This document shows, piece after piece, positions 1 to 12,298 of a stretch of DNA of 64,000 nucleotides. Positions within the stretch are counted from its first letter, which is position 1; each line of letters begins with the position of its first letter. The stretch comes from Symsagittifera roscoffensis (taxonomy: Eukaryota > Xenacoelomorpha > Acoela > Convolutidae): contig NC_087063.1 of the NCBI RefSeq assembly GCF_963678635.1, positions 29,398,599 to 29,462,598 of the forward strand. The letters run 5' to 3'. The notes under the pieces are model-generated. The model was not told the DNA's origin and did no database searches. It saw nothing but the letters and a program-made list of their open reading frames with translations. The translations under genes and the position numbers were made by a program.

Positions 1-2124
1 TTTTTTATGTTGCTTTTAGTGTTTGCTTACGTCTACAATTTGTAATTATTTTTACCTTGACCTCGTATTTCCTTCTTTGTTTTTTTTTTGTTTCGCTAAA
101 AAAATCCTCGGCCCAAATTATTTCGCCCTGTTTTTTACCGGCTGTATGGTCTAATTTTGGTTCATTGTAAGGAAAACCTAATTTCAACACTGCCCTCCGC
201 AATTTTCAAATTGGTTATATATTTACCAATTGGTTTGCTGAACTTTCTTTTTTTTTTTCGTTTTGAAAATTTTTTTCATTTTTTGCACAGTTTTTCAAAA
301 ACTTCTATTGATTTTCAAAAAGGGTATCAATTGAAAGACCGCTTACTCACCTGTGCGCCTGCAATTTTCCCTAGAGTCTCTTTTTACTTGACCCCTCTGT
401 CTACAGCCTTCGAAAAAGTCTGTGGGGGAATATTTGAAACTTTTTGAATTAACTTAAAATTTTTACAATCAAATCTGAGAGGAAAAGGTCAATGGAAAAA
501 ATTGGTTGCGATAATTCTTCCTGTAGAAGCGGCGATTCCTTAATTTTTTCAAGAGCATTGTTATCTCTTTGGGAAAATTGATTATCTCTGAATTTTCTCC
601 TCTTGTCACTCATTTTAGTAGAGAAGCAACTAAGGTTTTAGGCAAAGCTCATTTTTGAAATCACACTTTTGTTCCGCATCAGTATAGCGAAATCATTAAA
701 TATCAAATACATACCTCCAGTTTTAGCTGGGCCCCCAATGTTTTATCGAGAAAAACGCTTTTTTCAGAAATAGCGCTTTCCTTGGAAATTTTTAACAAAT
801 GAAAAACGTTTTCTGCATTTTTTTGGAAATTTGTGTTCTTCGAGTTTAGCTGGTGTCGTATATAGCTAATTTAGTATTATTATCGAAAACGCTGAAGTGT
901 TAGGCATTCTTTTAGATCCTCTCATCTCACCACATGTAAAACCGAGACAATATGAAAAAAATACGAAATTGTTTTTTTTTTTCTATTTTGTTTTTATTAT
1001 TATGGTCGGTATTGTTTGTTTTTTATTTAAATTAATTTTTATTTTTCTTTGTTAGTTTTTTTAAGTCCTTTTCGTTTCCAATGCTTTTTTTATTTTCTTG
1101 CTTCAACTCCTTGTCTGAGTGCTATAAATTTGATATTTTTATGTTCTAGGGCATATTTTACAAGTTTTCATTTTTAACTATATAGTTTTTCATCAAAATG
1201 TTTAGTTTCATCGTTGAACCTTGTTCTCAAGTGTCCATTATTTGTAAAAGCTTGAATGATGTCTTTTCGCAAGCTCCGCTTCTGTTAATAAATGTTTATT
1301 TTTCCACTATCATAATCACCGCATGACTAAAACTTCAAGCGTTTTCAGCTTTTTGTTTACGAGAATGATTTTGCTGGTGCTATAATTTTCCGTTCAATCA
1401 AAAATCACTCGTGCATTATTTTGGCACAAGATTACTCATAAACACAGGAGTTGCTATGGTTAGGTTTTGAATTGGCTAATGAAAGGGCTCACGACTTTTT
1501 ATGTGTTTAGATTCGAGAAATACTTGGGAGAGTTGGTGAGTAGAAGGCCTTGCGGTATCTAACAAAATAATCAAAATTCGCTGTTGCTTCTAATCTTAAT
1601 CAAGCAAACAATTTTTGTTTATTTTCTATAACTCCACTGAAAAACCATATTTTTAAATTAAAGCCAAATTTTTTAAAAGACATAAATTGAAACAGTTCTT
1701 TTTGCAAAAAATGACTTTCTTTCTCTCATAATACAAAGGTTGAGCTATGAGAGCTGGTTGTGAGATTACAAGCGGGTCAATTGAAATTGGACATTAAAAC
1801 AACTCAGATAGTTTTTTTTAGCAGATACGCATAAAATAATTGTACAATTGATTAAAAGTCATCAATTCGTGATTCGATTTAGACTTCTTTTAAAAAGAAG
1901 GTACATGAAATTACGTATTATCAATTACTTTAAATTTTTCACCTGCTCAAAATGCTAAACTTAGACCAAAACGCTACTCGGTTTACTAAGATCATAATTT
2001 ACTGAATTTATCTGGTCAGTTTCCTAATTTAGAGCGCCCTGATGTTTGCACGGATGCATGCATAAAACTTGATCTCAGGACAGGTATTTGCATGTACAAT
2101 TGTAGATTTAAAGTTATTGTTCAG
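1..2124. other. AT-rich intron or spacer with no gene seen
   Basis: Long T- and A-runs and short chance reading frames only. Nothing here shows exon-like composition. Because the exon that starts at 2125 has a clear splice acceptor, at least the right part is probably intron of the gene that ends at 3722; its upstream exons should lie beyond the left edge. Confidence 0.5.
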
Positions 2125-3722
2125 CTGCGGGCTCTGGTGGTGGTGTCGCGTACCATCGAGCAGTTCGTAGAGTCGAGTCGAGACGAAGAGGCACTCAGAG
2201 GCAAGGGGGCCGATTTGGAGCTGTTGTTGAGTGCGGCGGGACAATACGACACACACTTGGCCTCCATATTTGACGAGAAGATGCTCAAGACAGAAGGCGA
2301 CTCCCGAGCAGTCATGATGGAGGTCAAGCAGTTCCTCCGCACCGAGCATCTCTACAGGTGCCCAAGTTCATCACAATAGAAGACGATGAAAACTTAATCA
2401 TTTAAGCGAGAACTAACTCTGAACTTAATGCATAATTTTCTAATTTTTGTGTTCTTTTGTTTCAGAGTGACCAAGACAGATCCCTGCATCCATGAACAAG
2501 ACCGGAACTTGTGAGTCACTTCAGTGTTCTTAGATGAAATTTTTAAGTTTTCGATGCACAGTATTGCAAACCACGTCAACTAGGAGTTTGTTGCCAATTT
2601 AATCTGTTACGGACTATATTCTACTGCAGCCTTATTTTACAAGTTATGGGTTGATTTGTCTCTTTTTCGTGGTCTCTTTGGGGTTTTGTTTGAAAAAATG
2701 TTTGTTTGAAGTTTTTCAAATGGTTGATAATTGCAAGCTTTTTACATTTGGAACGTATTGGTGGAAATTTTTCTACCAAATAATTTTAAGTGAAACTTGA
2801 GCATAGTCGAATGAGTTCATGACTTTTGTTTCAGCAATGACGAGGTAAAGCTATTATTACAACTCACTTAACAAGTCTGAGCAATCAAAAATGGGCAAAA
2901 AAGTCTCGTTATGGTCTTGTTTCGTATCGTCATGTGCACTTATTTTATATCTATTGATTTTCTCACTCCAATCTTCTTCGTCAAACTTACCATTCTTGAA
3001 TTATACTTGAAATCTCTCCTGATTTTCTTGATTTTATTTGTTTTTAACCAGTATATCATTCATGAAACTAGCACTATGATGTGTTAACCGTCGTGATGTT
3101 TCAACATTCTGTTTGGAGTTTTCATGTAGACGAGCGCGAGATATCATCCTCTTTTCGGATATCAAGAAATTCGTAAAAAGATACAAATTTATTCTCGATC
3201 ACAGTCATAAATGATGAGCTATTAATCAAATAACTGTCATTGAAGATATAGGACGGATTTAAGCACCGCACAGACAACGTTCTCTTTTGCTCTTTGACTA
3301 AAACGTAAACAAGAGTTCACTTGTGGAAAACACATAAAAAGCGGAACGGCCTTATTATAACTCTCCTTCAGCCTTGTAACAACGCCGCAGAACAATTTTT
3401 TTTAGCATGAAGAAAGGGGTATAATTTTTTTTTTTTGGGGGGGGGGGGGGAGTTATGATGGGAAAGAGCCGAAAAAGTTGGGACTGCGGTGCTTAAAGTT
3501 CGCCACAAGGTGGTAAGTTATCTAACTTGACATAACATGGTTGGACCATTATTGCAGCTAAGAGTGCCCAATAAACCCTCGACCGGCAGACCCCCCTCTG
3601 TGGCTCCAAAGCCAGACAATAGGGGGTCTAGGATGAGTATACAACCAGAAGAGGAGGATCCTTATTCGATAATCAATGTCCAGAAATGGAAAACCCGGAG
3701 CAGGGTGAATACGGCATTTTGA
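2125..3722 (+). CDS. 3' end of an unrecognised multi-exon gene (four terminal exons)
   Basis: Four exons join in frame: 2125-2357 (acceptor ttcag, donor gtgccc), 2466-2510 (ttcag, gtgagt), a 10-nt microexon 2835-2844 (tttcag, gtaaag) and 3558-3722 ending in TGA (acceptor attgcag). The phases 2, 1 and 0 at the three junctions all agree, which is strong support. The encoded C-terminal ~150 residues begin with a helical, charged stretch (around LRALVVVSRTIEQF and DTHLASIFDEKML), pass through a short linker with one Cys, and finish with a Pro/Ser-rich, probably disordered tail ending KTRSRVNTAF. There is no membrane segment. I do not recognise the family. The exon composition is clearly less AT-rich than the surroundings. 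The first donor (gtgccc) is non-consensus after GT and is the weakest point. The intron before the last exon contains a MITE (3263-3492). The 5' part of the gene is outside the window. Confidence 0.78.
3263..3492. mobile_element. Short MITE flanked by TTAA
   Basis: Terminal inverted repeats GCACCGCA (3263-3270) and TGCGGTGC (3485-3492) are perfect and are flanked on both sides by TTAA (3259-3262, 3493-3496). A 4-bp TTAA target duplication is typical of piggyBac-like and Kolobok-like elements. The 230-bp interior is non-coding and includes a T12-G14 run near 3425-3450. It sits in the last intron of the gene ending at 3722. Confidence 0.6.
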
Positions 3723-3730
3723 GTATCTTG

Positions 3731-3736
3731 AATAAA
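3731..3736 (+). terminator. Poly(A) signal AATAAA
   Basis: AATAAA lies 9 nt after the TGA that closes the last exon (3720-3722). The position implies a very short 3' UTR and supports the gene ending here. Confidence 0.6.
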
Positions 3737-4680
3737 TTGAGGGAATCCTACACTTGGTTGCTTTAATTGAAAAATTTTGGTCTTGAGATCATATGGTACA
3801 GCACATAATGTTTAATGATTTCATAGGCACTCTTTGTCTGAAATTCACAGAATCTGCATTGGGTGATCTAATATTGAAGCGTAGTTCTGACTCTGAGACT
3901 GCATGCGATTCAATTGATTTTGAACTGTAAAAGAGTGAAGTTAAAGAGTGAACCGTTAGACGCAGAGACGAATGTCCGTATGTTTTTACGGTTCTACCAA
4001 ATGTTGGATCACTTTGCGCTTTGAAACTCTGTGGTAACTGAAGCCTCATCTGGAAACTTAGGCTTTTTTGCGGCTTGTTATTTTTTTCCGTCTCGGGCTT
4101 TTTTTTTAAACTCCGGGTATATCAGATAAATTTGCCAATTCAAAGAAGAAAGTTTCATCGAATAGTTTTTTAAAAAAATGACTCCTTATACGGAACATTT
4201 TGATTTGGATCTGGAGAAACTAGATGATTCAGCCAAGATGTAATAAATAAAATAGTCCTTTTAAGGAAGTGTTTATAGTTGTATCTCTGGCGTTTGATAA
4301 TTTATCAGCGGCAAAATTAGATATTACCAAAATTTATTCTCAGTAGCCATTGATTTATCTTTTCTGTTATATCATATTTTTGGAATAGCAAAACACTGAA
4401 GTTTTTCAGCCATCGAAACTTTGAATAATCTAAATTAATTGATAAGCTAACCTGCTTCGTAGAAATGCAGCAGAGATATGCTTTATCGACATTGCTGTTT
4501 GAGGGCTCGTTAATTACCTGAATGGTATCTTTATCACGGCGGAAAGTAAACATGAATTGTAAGTGCTAATATTGAGTTTTTGATTTTCAAAAGCATATAA
4601 AAAGTGCGTACGGTTTGATAAAACCAACACTCCTAGTATACTTCTGTTCAGTTTTTTCAATAAAGTACGCATGTGTTTCT
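3737..4680. other. Intergenic AT-rich stretch, nothing recognised
   Basis: Only short chance frames on both strands; no splice-bounded exon, repeat pair or RNA gene was seen. Confidence 0.4.
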
Positions 4681-5260
4681 GGCATAATTTTTCCGACTTT
4701 CAAAGACTTTACGCTTGGGGTGGTTTTTTATTCATTCAATTTTCGACTTTTTAACTTTGAATTATTGACGAATATTTATACCATTTGAAAGATATTCTGA
4801 GCTCAAATTCGAAAAGGTTTTTCACTTATGCTAATTTTTTGTAAAGTTATGGGGCTTTGAAAATTGCTAATTTGGCCAAATTGAGATAATGGTAGTCGTT
4901 TAAAAGTTTGGCCCCGTCGTTTTTGATGAGTCCCATTCCAAAGCTTGTTTATAAGTGGGGTTCCTCAGGCCACTAAGATTTGCCACTAAAATTTTCTTTG
5001 AAATGGAATTATCAAAAAAATCAATCGACTGACAAAACTTTGAAACTACCTTTAAAAACGTTTCTCTGACTTTTAAATGGGCTCATTGGTGCTTTTACGG
5101 GCTCATGCTTTTGAACGAGTTTTTGAACGGGATAATTTTCTAAACTAGTACCGAGATAATTAACGCGCTATATATTGCGTTCTTATAACACGCGTAAGCG
5201 GCAGATTAATCGATTCGAAATTGTATTAAGGCAAATCATTTGGTCGTACAATTAGAATAC
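4681..5260 (-). repeat. Dispersed repeat R1, copy 1 (inverted)
   Basis: Read on the minus strand, this stretch matches 55480-56030 (plus strand) in order: the block around CTTACGCG, then CATAACTTTAC, then AATTTGAGCTCAG, then TTAAAAAGTCGAAA, then GAAAGTCGGAA. The match is diverged but collinear over about 500 bp. No coding capacity or clear termini; probably an old non-autonomous element. Confidence 0.6.
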
Positions 5261-5939
5261 AAGACGCTAAATACATTTTTTTTGGAGTTTACATTAGCTA
5301 GTGGGGAAGTTAAGTCTAGTACATTCTACCAGACAGTATTTCCGTGTTTTTGTTGTTTTTTGGAGCTATTTTTGGAGCTATTGTCTTAGCTTTTTTTTTC
5401 AACACTACTCGAGTCTTTTTACTTATTTCGCCAAAATTTCTTATATTTGCGATTTTGTAATATTCAATATAAAAAGAAAAAGGGATCGCGCTGATTATTT
5501 TTGTTAATTACACTAGCGTCAGCTTAGTGTAATATTAAAAACTTTTTTTTCTAAACTAAGTAGCAAATATTGGCGCCATTTTGGGGCACCTTCAGAGGGT
5601 TTTGATAGCATGTGCTTTGACATTCGAATGCTAATTAGTTAACCCAGTTGATGCATTTTTAGTTCATCAAAATGACCGAAATTGGCTATTTGTTTCAAAC
5701 AACATAACAATCATAAAAACTCGGTTTTAAAAATTTTCTAACCCACTCGATCTCGCATTGAAACGCTTAATTTGTACATAATGTGGCTTTATGCTGTCCA
5801 CTTTTTCACATGTAAAATTATTGTGGTTGCCTTTAGTTTGTTATATTCCAAACTATTACTGGCAAAATTGTGTCTATTTGTATTTGGTGCCAATTGCTGA
5901 ATAGCATTGGCAATTTGGTAGCAGATGTAGCTGCTTTAC
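5261..5939. other. AT-rich spacer, nothing recognised
   Basis: No exon, element terminus or RNA gene could be supported here. Confidence 0.4.
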
Positions 5940-5944
5940 TCGTG

Positions 5945-6055
5945 ACTAGTGTTTGTTGTTGGCTGAGCGTGCGTTGATGTGTGGTTATTGTGTGAGGCTC
6001 AACTTCTTTTGACCGCAGTAGGTCGCAGATCGAATCCTTGAGCAGGTGTGAAGGT
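5945..6055 (+). repeat. tRNA-like SINE head (pol III A and B boxes)
   Basis: TGGCTGAGCGTG near 5961 resembles a pol III A box, and AGATCGAATCC near 6027 resembles a B box, with about 55 nt between them. No full cloverleaf could be drawn, so this is better called a tRNA-derived SINE relic than a working tRNA gene. Confidence 0.4.
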
Positions 6056-6060
6056 GGTCA

Positions 6061-7380
6061 TTTTTTTCCTGGGACTTTTTTCTGTTTTTTTTCTGGTCTG
6101 GGTAGAGCTCTGCGCCTTATTTGAAATAAATTTGACTCGTTTACCAAACTTTCTATGTTTTTAGCCAATTCGGCTGATTTATAAGTCGACTTCAAATTGT
6201 GAACAAAACATTTTGAGGTGGTGCAAAGATTTGATGGGCTAACTCTAGTCAATCAGATTGAAGCAAAATAGTTTAAGTTCAAGATGTTGAAATAATGATT
6301 TTTAGGCGGAATAAAAAAAAGACCCGACTACTCTTTCTAAGAGTATGTTGCATTGCTTCAGCTTTTGTTCAAAAGAAGCCTCCCTACATATTGGCTAGCA
6401 TTTTCACATTTAGTCTAATCTCTGTTTCTTGCACTCTGTTTTAAATTATAATTTAAAGTTTTTGAATCGTCAATCAATCAATCATACAGCAAGATGCTTT
6501 TATTAAGTGTTTTGGCAATCTGTTCGCTTATTCTTGCTGACACGTTTCGGAGGAGTTTAAAACTTAAACAATCTTCCAAATAGGTTTTATTTAATCAGAT
6601 ATCAGGAAAACCAAAAGGGCAGAAGAGTCATGACGTATTTTAAGTGGGGTCTATTCTCATGATGGAGGTACCGAATGATGGAAAAATTCCAACCTATCAG
6701 AATCAGTAGAAGCTTTTTTTCGCTGAATTGTTTTTGCTGTAAACAGGGCGAAATTAGCAGAAAATGAAATAAAGCATGCACAGTCTGTGTTGATACAACA
6801 ATTTTGGTGTTTTATTTTGCAAATTTTTTTTTAATTGGTATCTGTAAAAATTTAGATTTTTTAGTAATGTGTTTGATCTGGCAAAGTTTGAAATTTCATT
6901 TATCTGCAAAGTGCTAATTTTGTGATCAGTCATTTTTAATTTTTATGGCCTGAATTTATTTTCTTTCTTTAAGATTTTCGAGTATTTTTGAACACTCAAT
7001 TCTGATTGGCTGAAAATTGTTGAAATAATTTGCCAACTTTCAGTTCCTTCGAATTAGGGTCGACACCGTTTTAAGTCCTTTGAAGCGTTAATTAACGTGC
7101 CAGCGAAGTTGAAAAGTTTGAAACTACTCGTGATTTTTGTCAACCGATAAGTTATTTTTGATTTGAGAACCTTTAAGGAGCTGTGGGACCTTGTAAACTA
7201 TTTCCACCTTATGATAACTTGTAACGAATCCCACCCTGTTAAGAAAGAATTGAACAGCTAAGCATATACGAATTTTGAAACTTGCGCGAATTTTTGCCGT
7301 TTTGCAAAAGTTGGAAAATAATTAACAAGATCCGAACTGTGCAATAAGATGACAGATGTTAATACGAAAATTAGTTCCAC
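6061..7380. other. AT-rich spacer, nothing recognised
   Basis: Non-coding on inspection of both strands. Confidence 0.4.
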
Positions 7381-7690
7381 GGGGAGTTGAATAAAATAGT
7401 TTGTTCAGAAGAAATAGAAACAAGACTGCTCGAAATAGAAACAAGACTGCTGAATGTTCCGATTGCCTTTCAAGCTCTATGGAGAAGTGTTTGTTTTAAA
7501 AATATTGATGAATTTTTCAAAAAGATGTTTTTTAATAAATTTTTGGAACCCTTTTTAGTTTTTTTTCTTCAAAATCATCCCCCTACACGCCATATTAATA
7601 CAAAGTGGTGATAGTTACTTAACGATTTCTAAGACGGATTAAATTGCTTACGCGTTAATAGCGGTAATTGCTTACGGGTTAATAGGGGAG
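7380..7690 (+). repeat. Dispersed repeat R1, copy 2 (partial)
   Basis: Shares with 55480-55780, in the same order and orientation, AAGACTGCTCG, CTGAATGTTCCGA, ATCATCCCCC-ACACGCCATAT and TAAGACGGATTAA followed by CTTACGCGTTAATAG. Here GACTGCTCGAAATAGAAACAA is partly duplicated. It ends close to an A-box-like stretch (GTGGTGAAGTGGTTACG) and then to the tandem duplication. Confidence 0.6.
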
Positions 7691-8243
7691 CGGTGGTGAA
7701 GTGGTTACGTTTTTGGGAATAAAGAAGATGCTTTATGCCAGAGACTAACTTATCAATCTGATGATTTTAGGCCAAAAGAAATTAGGCCACTGACAAATAG
7801 GCCTTTGAATGAGATCTTTGAATAAGTCTTATGATAAGATCTGTGAATATAAATATTCGTTTTTCAAATAATGCATTCAAGTTCGCCTTGTGCCTGCACG
7901 AACCTTCTGATTCGCTCTATGCACTGTGAATTTTCCAAACTACCTTAAATTCAAGATATTTAGATTTTGTAGAAATTCATCCTGAACAATCATGTGATTG
8001 TGTTTTGAACTTTGGGAACCGTATATATCATGAAGTCCTGAGCCTGCAGATTACTGCAGTTTAAATTAGTTATTAATGAAAAAGATTTTGAAGGTGTTTA
8101 TAGTCCAATTTGGTGAATGTTAATGCGGAGATCTTTTTCAGAAGGCACGATTGGTCTGAGTTATCTTCGTCGAATTCTATGGCGTTTTTATACCTTAGCT
8201 GTCGTGTTGAATCAACATTTCATTCTTTGATGTGTTTGTGTAG

Positions 8244-8391
8244 GACGGGTGATCTAATGGGCAGAATTGCAGCCGAGGAGCTTGAAGGGTTTATGAGGGA
8301 GGGTGGAAAGAGGGCGTCTCTTCTAATTGAAGAGTGGACTAATAGAGGAAAGGGGAGGGGAGGAGAGTCACTGCTGCCCCCAATCTCGTGA
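8244..8391 (+). other. Possible 3' exon inside duplicated unit 1
   Basis: After an acceptor-like TTTGTGTAG (ends 8243) the frame runs to TGA at 8389-8391 and encodes about 49 residues, including GDLMGRIAAEELEGF and a basic, Gly-rich end. It is more GC-rich than its surroundings and looks exon-like, but no partner exon was identified and no family recognised. Conservation in unit 2 is not independent evidence because the units are almost identical. Confidence 0.25.
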
Positions 8392-8566
8392 TTAACCCAA
8401 ACTGACAAACATACTAAATAATCAACCTATATTGTTCGCCCACTCTATTCTTGCCATATAGATAATTTTTAGCGTTATCAGAAAAACTGCGTCCAAAAAT
8501 CAGTAAACGCAGCAAATGAAAAACAGAGGTCAGAAAAAACTGATGAACTCACCTGTTATAATCAAT

Positions 8567-8871
8567 CAGTAGCGGATTTAAAGGGGAAGGAGAATTCGGC
8601 CGCCTGAGCGCACAATCCTAACTTGGGTACTATTTCAAGACATTAGCTTTGGGCTGATCGACCATAATTTTTTTCTGAAGGCGCCTTGGGGGGATCCGTG
8701 CGTCGAAAAAACGTAAGATTTTGGTTATGACATTACAAAAATTACCTATAAGTGTTTTTTGCATTTCTTCCAATAAATTGGTCATTGTGAATTGTGCGAG
8801 TTTGTAAAATCAATTAGGTCTACCTAAAAATGTCTACCTACCCCACCTAGAGAATCCTAGATCCGCCCCTG
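8567..8871. mobile_element. hAT-like MITE in unit 1
   Basis: Begins CAGTAGCGGAT and ends ATCCGCCCCTG, matching the termini of the better-preserved copy at 31578-32004 (CAGGGGCGGAT). It is flanked by GTTATAATCAAT (8555-8566) and GTTATAACCAAT (8872-8883), 11 of 12 bases alike, which look like a target duplication. No coding capacity. Many transposon families share such ends; hAT is inferred from the 8-bp duplication of the sister copy. Confidence 0.6.
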
Positions 8872-9773
8872 GTTATAACCAATCACGCTCAATGAAGATC
8901 TAGATGATAACCTGCGTATGTAAATGTTTAAATGTTGTCAAATATTTCCGCTAGCAGTGGGATGCTGATGCTGTTTTTAACGATTTGTACATCATGCTCA
9001 TACGTAACCGTGTAAAGTTGATTGACTGAAACTTCATCTGAAACTAACATACATCGTGACACTTTAATATAATCAGAACAATTTCAAGCTTTGCTTCAAC
9101 TGTATTTGAAATACCAGTAAATTGGTGTCAGGTGAAGGAGACGACAGGAAGTTAAGACAATACACCAAAAAGACAGCACAAATTTACATCCTTCTCCCAT
9201 ACAAGACACGCAAACCTTTGCGGTGAAAACAAATCCCGGTTTTGTTTCAATGTTTTATTTAATTTTCTTAATAAGTTCTCCATGAAAAAAGTTGCCGTCT
9301 TAACAGCGGTCGTCTTGCTGACCAGACACTCAGAACATTTAGTCGGCTGTAATTTGACTAATCAAAAGATCCGTTAGTACGAAAAATTGCGTTGCGAATA
9401 TAGCCTCAGTTTTTTTCAAGTAGCATACCAGGCAAATTGCCGTGGATGTAAAATCAATATCTTTTTCAGCAATTAACTCAATTTCAAAATTTTTATGGGA
9501 ATATAATTGGAAACTATTCGAAAAACTAACAAGGATAGCCAGTTACTGCGCAAGTAGCACAGAATGTTCCAACCATAATCTTTAAAAAACTAAAAGAAAA
9601 AAGTTTTTTTTTCAAATCAGTTTTGTTTGTTCTGCGTGGTGTGATAAATAATGTGAACCGGGAAGTAGAACTTGGGCACATTCGACATTCCTAGTAAAAT
9701 AGGCCAATTGGAAAACAGTATTTAAAAAAATGAAAAAAAGACATTTGTACTATTTTGAGATATACATTTTTGG

Positions 9774-10056
9774 CAGATGGAGCCTAAAATTGTTCTTTTG
9801 GCGCCAATATTTACTAATTTCTTGGAGTGCGAGCGACCAAAAAACGCAATTTTTTTTTTTCAAATAGTGCCTAAAAACGCTATTTTTGGCCTATTTGCGC
9901 AGAAATTGTGGTCAAAACTGTCTTTTTATTGCTTTAGGAGAGCTCGGGAAATCATTTTGTTCGATCTAAACAAAGTAGGCAAAATTTTCGACAGTTTTTG
10001 CAAATCCGCACACTCCCCACCCCTACCCCCTCGAGAAAACCCTAGATCCGCACCTG
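9774..10056. mobile_element. Older hAT-like MITE remnant, unit 1
   Basis: The right end CTCGAGAAAACCCTAGATCC followed by GCACCTG is the family's 3' terminus, and the interior block GAGCGACCAAAAAACGCAAT resembles the interior of 31578-32004 read in reverse. The left end CAGATGGAGC is poorly matched, so the start is approximate. No target duplication was found. Confidence 0.45.
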
Positions 10057-10524
10057 GTTGTGTATAAGGAAACTATTGAAATTTTGGACATAAACAAAAC
10101 GATTACAAAAATATGAACGATCACAAAAGTCGGACTATCACAAAAAATTAAGTATATCCGCCAGCAATCTGTCCGTCTGTCAATGACTGGCTTGTTGCTG
10201 AACACTCATCTGAAGATCCCCCATGTCCTTATCAACCAAGGGAAGGGATTGCCCTCTCAATCGAATTCTTCCCAAAAAAAAACTTTTTCAGCGGCCAAGA
10301 CACTAAGTAAGAGACGTGAGAAGTAAATTATTGTTCAAAGGCAAGAAATTCGATGGTGGTAATCAAAAATCAGGTGAAAGATCAGGAGGAAAGATTAGTT
10401 CCGAACTAAACTTTAATATCATCCAAAACACTCAAGTGGGACAGTACTGAAGTGAGATCAGGGCTCTTGTGCTTTTACTGTTTTTATTTGTAAGTGTGTC
10501 ATTTCTTTTGTAGATACCAAAGGG

Positions 10525-10973
10525 GGCAACAAGCCGACGGGACTTCAAACCGAAGGGACTTCCAGCCGAAAGTAAAACTTTACAAGCTCCTCAAAACACT
10601 ATGTTATCATCTGTAAAACGTTATTTTTCAAAAATTTTGGCAAGTTTAGTCCATAATAAACGTTATTCATGACGATGCACCACTTGCGATTGGCATCCGT
10701 TATTAACATCAGCCGGTTTTTGAAATGCATAAATTATAAACATGAAAAATGCCTTCAACCATGTTTTACTTTTCAACATTCCGAAACATCATTTGGAGGC
10801 TTAAATTTTTTGAAAACGCCAATAACTTGTGAAGAAAGATCATGAAATTCAGCAATTTTTCGAAAAAGTTTTCAAATTAATCATGTTTTACGAGTTTATA
10901 AAGAACTATTCGACTTGAAGTCCCTAGTTTTAGGTTTCGGCTTGAAATCCCGTCGGCTTGATGTCCGGCACCC
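10525..10973. mobile_element. MITE with AAGCCGACGGGA inverted repeats, unit 1
   Basis: The left end reads GGCAACAAGCCGACGGGACT and the right end, inverted, GGGTGCCGGACATCAAGCCG followed by ACGGGAT, giving imperfect inverted repeats of about 35 bp with internal repeats of the GACTTCAAACCGA type. Both sides carry ACCAAAGGG (10516-10524, 10974-10982). The diverged third unit has the uninterrupted flank near 15646-15660, an empty site. No coding capacity; superfamily not assigned. Confidence 0.7.
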
Positions 10974-11670
10974 ACCAAAGGGAGAGCAATTGTTTAGTAG
11001 ATCCCAGATCAGAAATAATTCAGATACTCGATAATTTTTTAGTTTGATTGTTGACGAACCTTGTACTCAGAGAAATAAAATGCGTACCGGTACAAATCCG
11101 GAGTTGAACCCTGCGGGAGCACACAAGTCAACTTACTACAATTTCGAGTTAGCTCAACTTACTGAAGCCCTGGAGAGGTAAAAGAACAACTGAGGAGCGT
11201 AAGAAAGGCAAAGCTGACGATAAATAGGCCTTTGAATGAGATCTTTGAATAAGTCTTATGATAAGATCTGTGAATATAAATATTCGTTTTTCAAATAATG
11301 CATTCAAGTTCGCCTTGTGCCTGCACGAACCTTCTGATTCGCTCTATGCACTGTGAATTTTCCAAACTACCTTAAATTCAAGATATTTAGATTTTGTAGA
11401 AATTCATCCTGAACAATCATGTGATTGTGTTTTGAACTTTGGGAACCGTATATATCATGAAGTCCTGAGCCTGCAGATTACTGCAGTTTAAATTAGTTAT
11501 TAATGAAAAAGATTTTGAAGGTGTTTATAGTCCAATTTGGTGAATGTTAATGCGGAGATCTTTTTCAGAAGGCACGATTGGTCTGAGTTATCTTCGTCGA
11601 ATTCTATGGCGTTTTTATACCTTAGCTGTCGTGTTGAATCAACATTTCATTCTTTGATGTGTTTGTGTAG

Positions 11671-11818
11671 GACGGGTGATCTAATGGGCAGAATTGCAGC
11701 CGAGGAGCTTGAAGGGTTTATGAGGGAGGGTGGAAAGAGGGCGTCTCTTCTAATTGAAGAGTGGACTAATAGAGGAAAGGGGAGGGGAGGAGAGTCACTG
11801 CTGCCCCCAATCTCGTGA
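11671..11818 (+). other. Possible 3' exon inside duplicated unit 2
   Basis: Identical counterpart of the candidate at 8244-8391, with the same acceptor-like TAG and stop. Confidence 0.25.
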
Positions 11819-11993
11819 TTAACCCAAACTGACAAACATACTAAATAATCAACCTATATTGTTCGCCCACTCTATTCTTGCCATATAGATAATTTTTAGC
11901 GTTATCAGAAAAACTGCGTCCAAAAATCAGTAAACGCAGCAAATGAAAAACAGAGGTCAGAAAAAACTGATGAACTCACCTGTTATAATCAAT

Positions 11994-12298
11994 CAGTAGC
12001 GGATTTAAAGGGGAAGGAGAATTCGGCCGCCTGAGCCCACTATCCTAACTTGGGTACTATTTCAAGACATTAGCTTTGGGCTGATCGACCATAATTTTTT
12101 TCTGAAGGCGCCTTGGGGGGATCCGTGCGTCGAAAAAACGTAAGATTTTGGTTATGACATTACAAAAATTACCTATAAGTGTTTTTTGCATTTCTTCCAA
12201 TAAATTGGTCATTGTGAATTGTGCGAGTTTGTAAAATCAATTAGGTCTACCTAAAAATGTCTACCTACCCCACCTAGAGAATCCTAGATCCGCCCCTG
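11994..12298. mobile_element. hAT-like MITE in unit 2
   Basis: Counterpart of 8567-8871 in the second tandem unit, with the same flanking GTTATAA repeat; it was copied by the duplication, not by independent insertion. Confidence 0.6.

Larger units (their letters stand above)
7795..11221. repeat. Tandem duplication, unit 1 of 2 (3,427 bp)
   Basis: Every base inspected from 7795 recurs 3,427 bp later (for example GCCTTTGAATGAGATC at 7801 and 11228), with only a few differences such as CGCACAAT at 8609 against CCCACTAT, and ACATCGTG at 9051 against ACATTGTG. The unit contains two hAT-like MITEs, one other MITE and one possible exon. Such identity means a recent duplication, gene conversion, or a misassembly. 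Confidence 0.9.

Noticed and set aside
157-447. 96-codon Phe-rich frame
   Set aside because: Poly-T-driven chance frame with no splice or family support.
5945-6055. Functional tRNA gene
   Set aside because: Only A- and B-box-like pieces; I could not draw an acceptor stem or cloverleaf.
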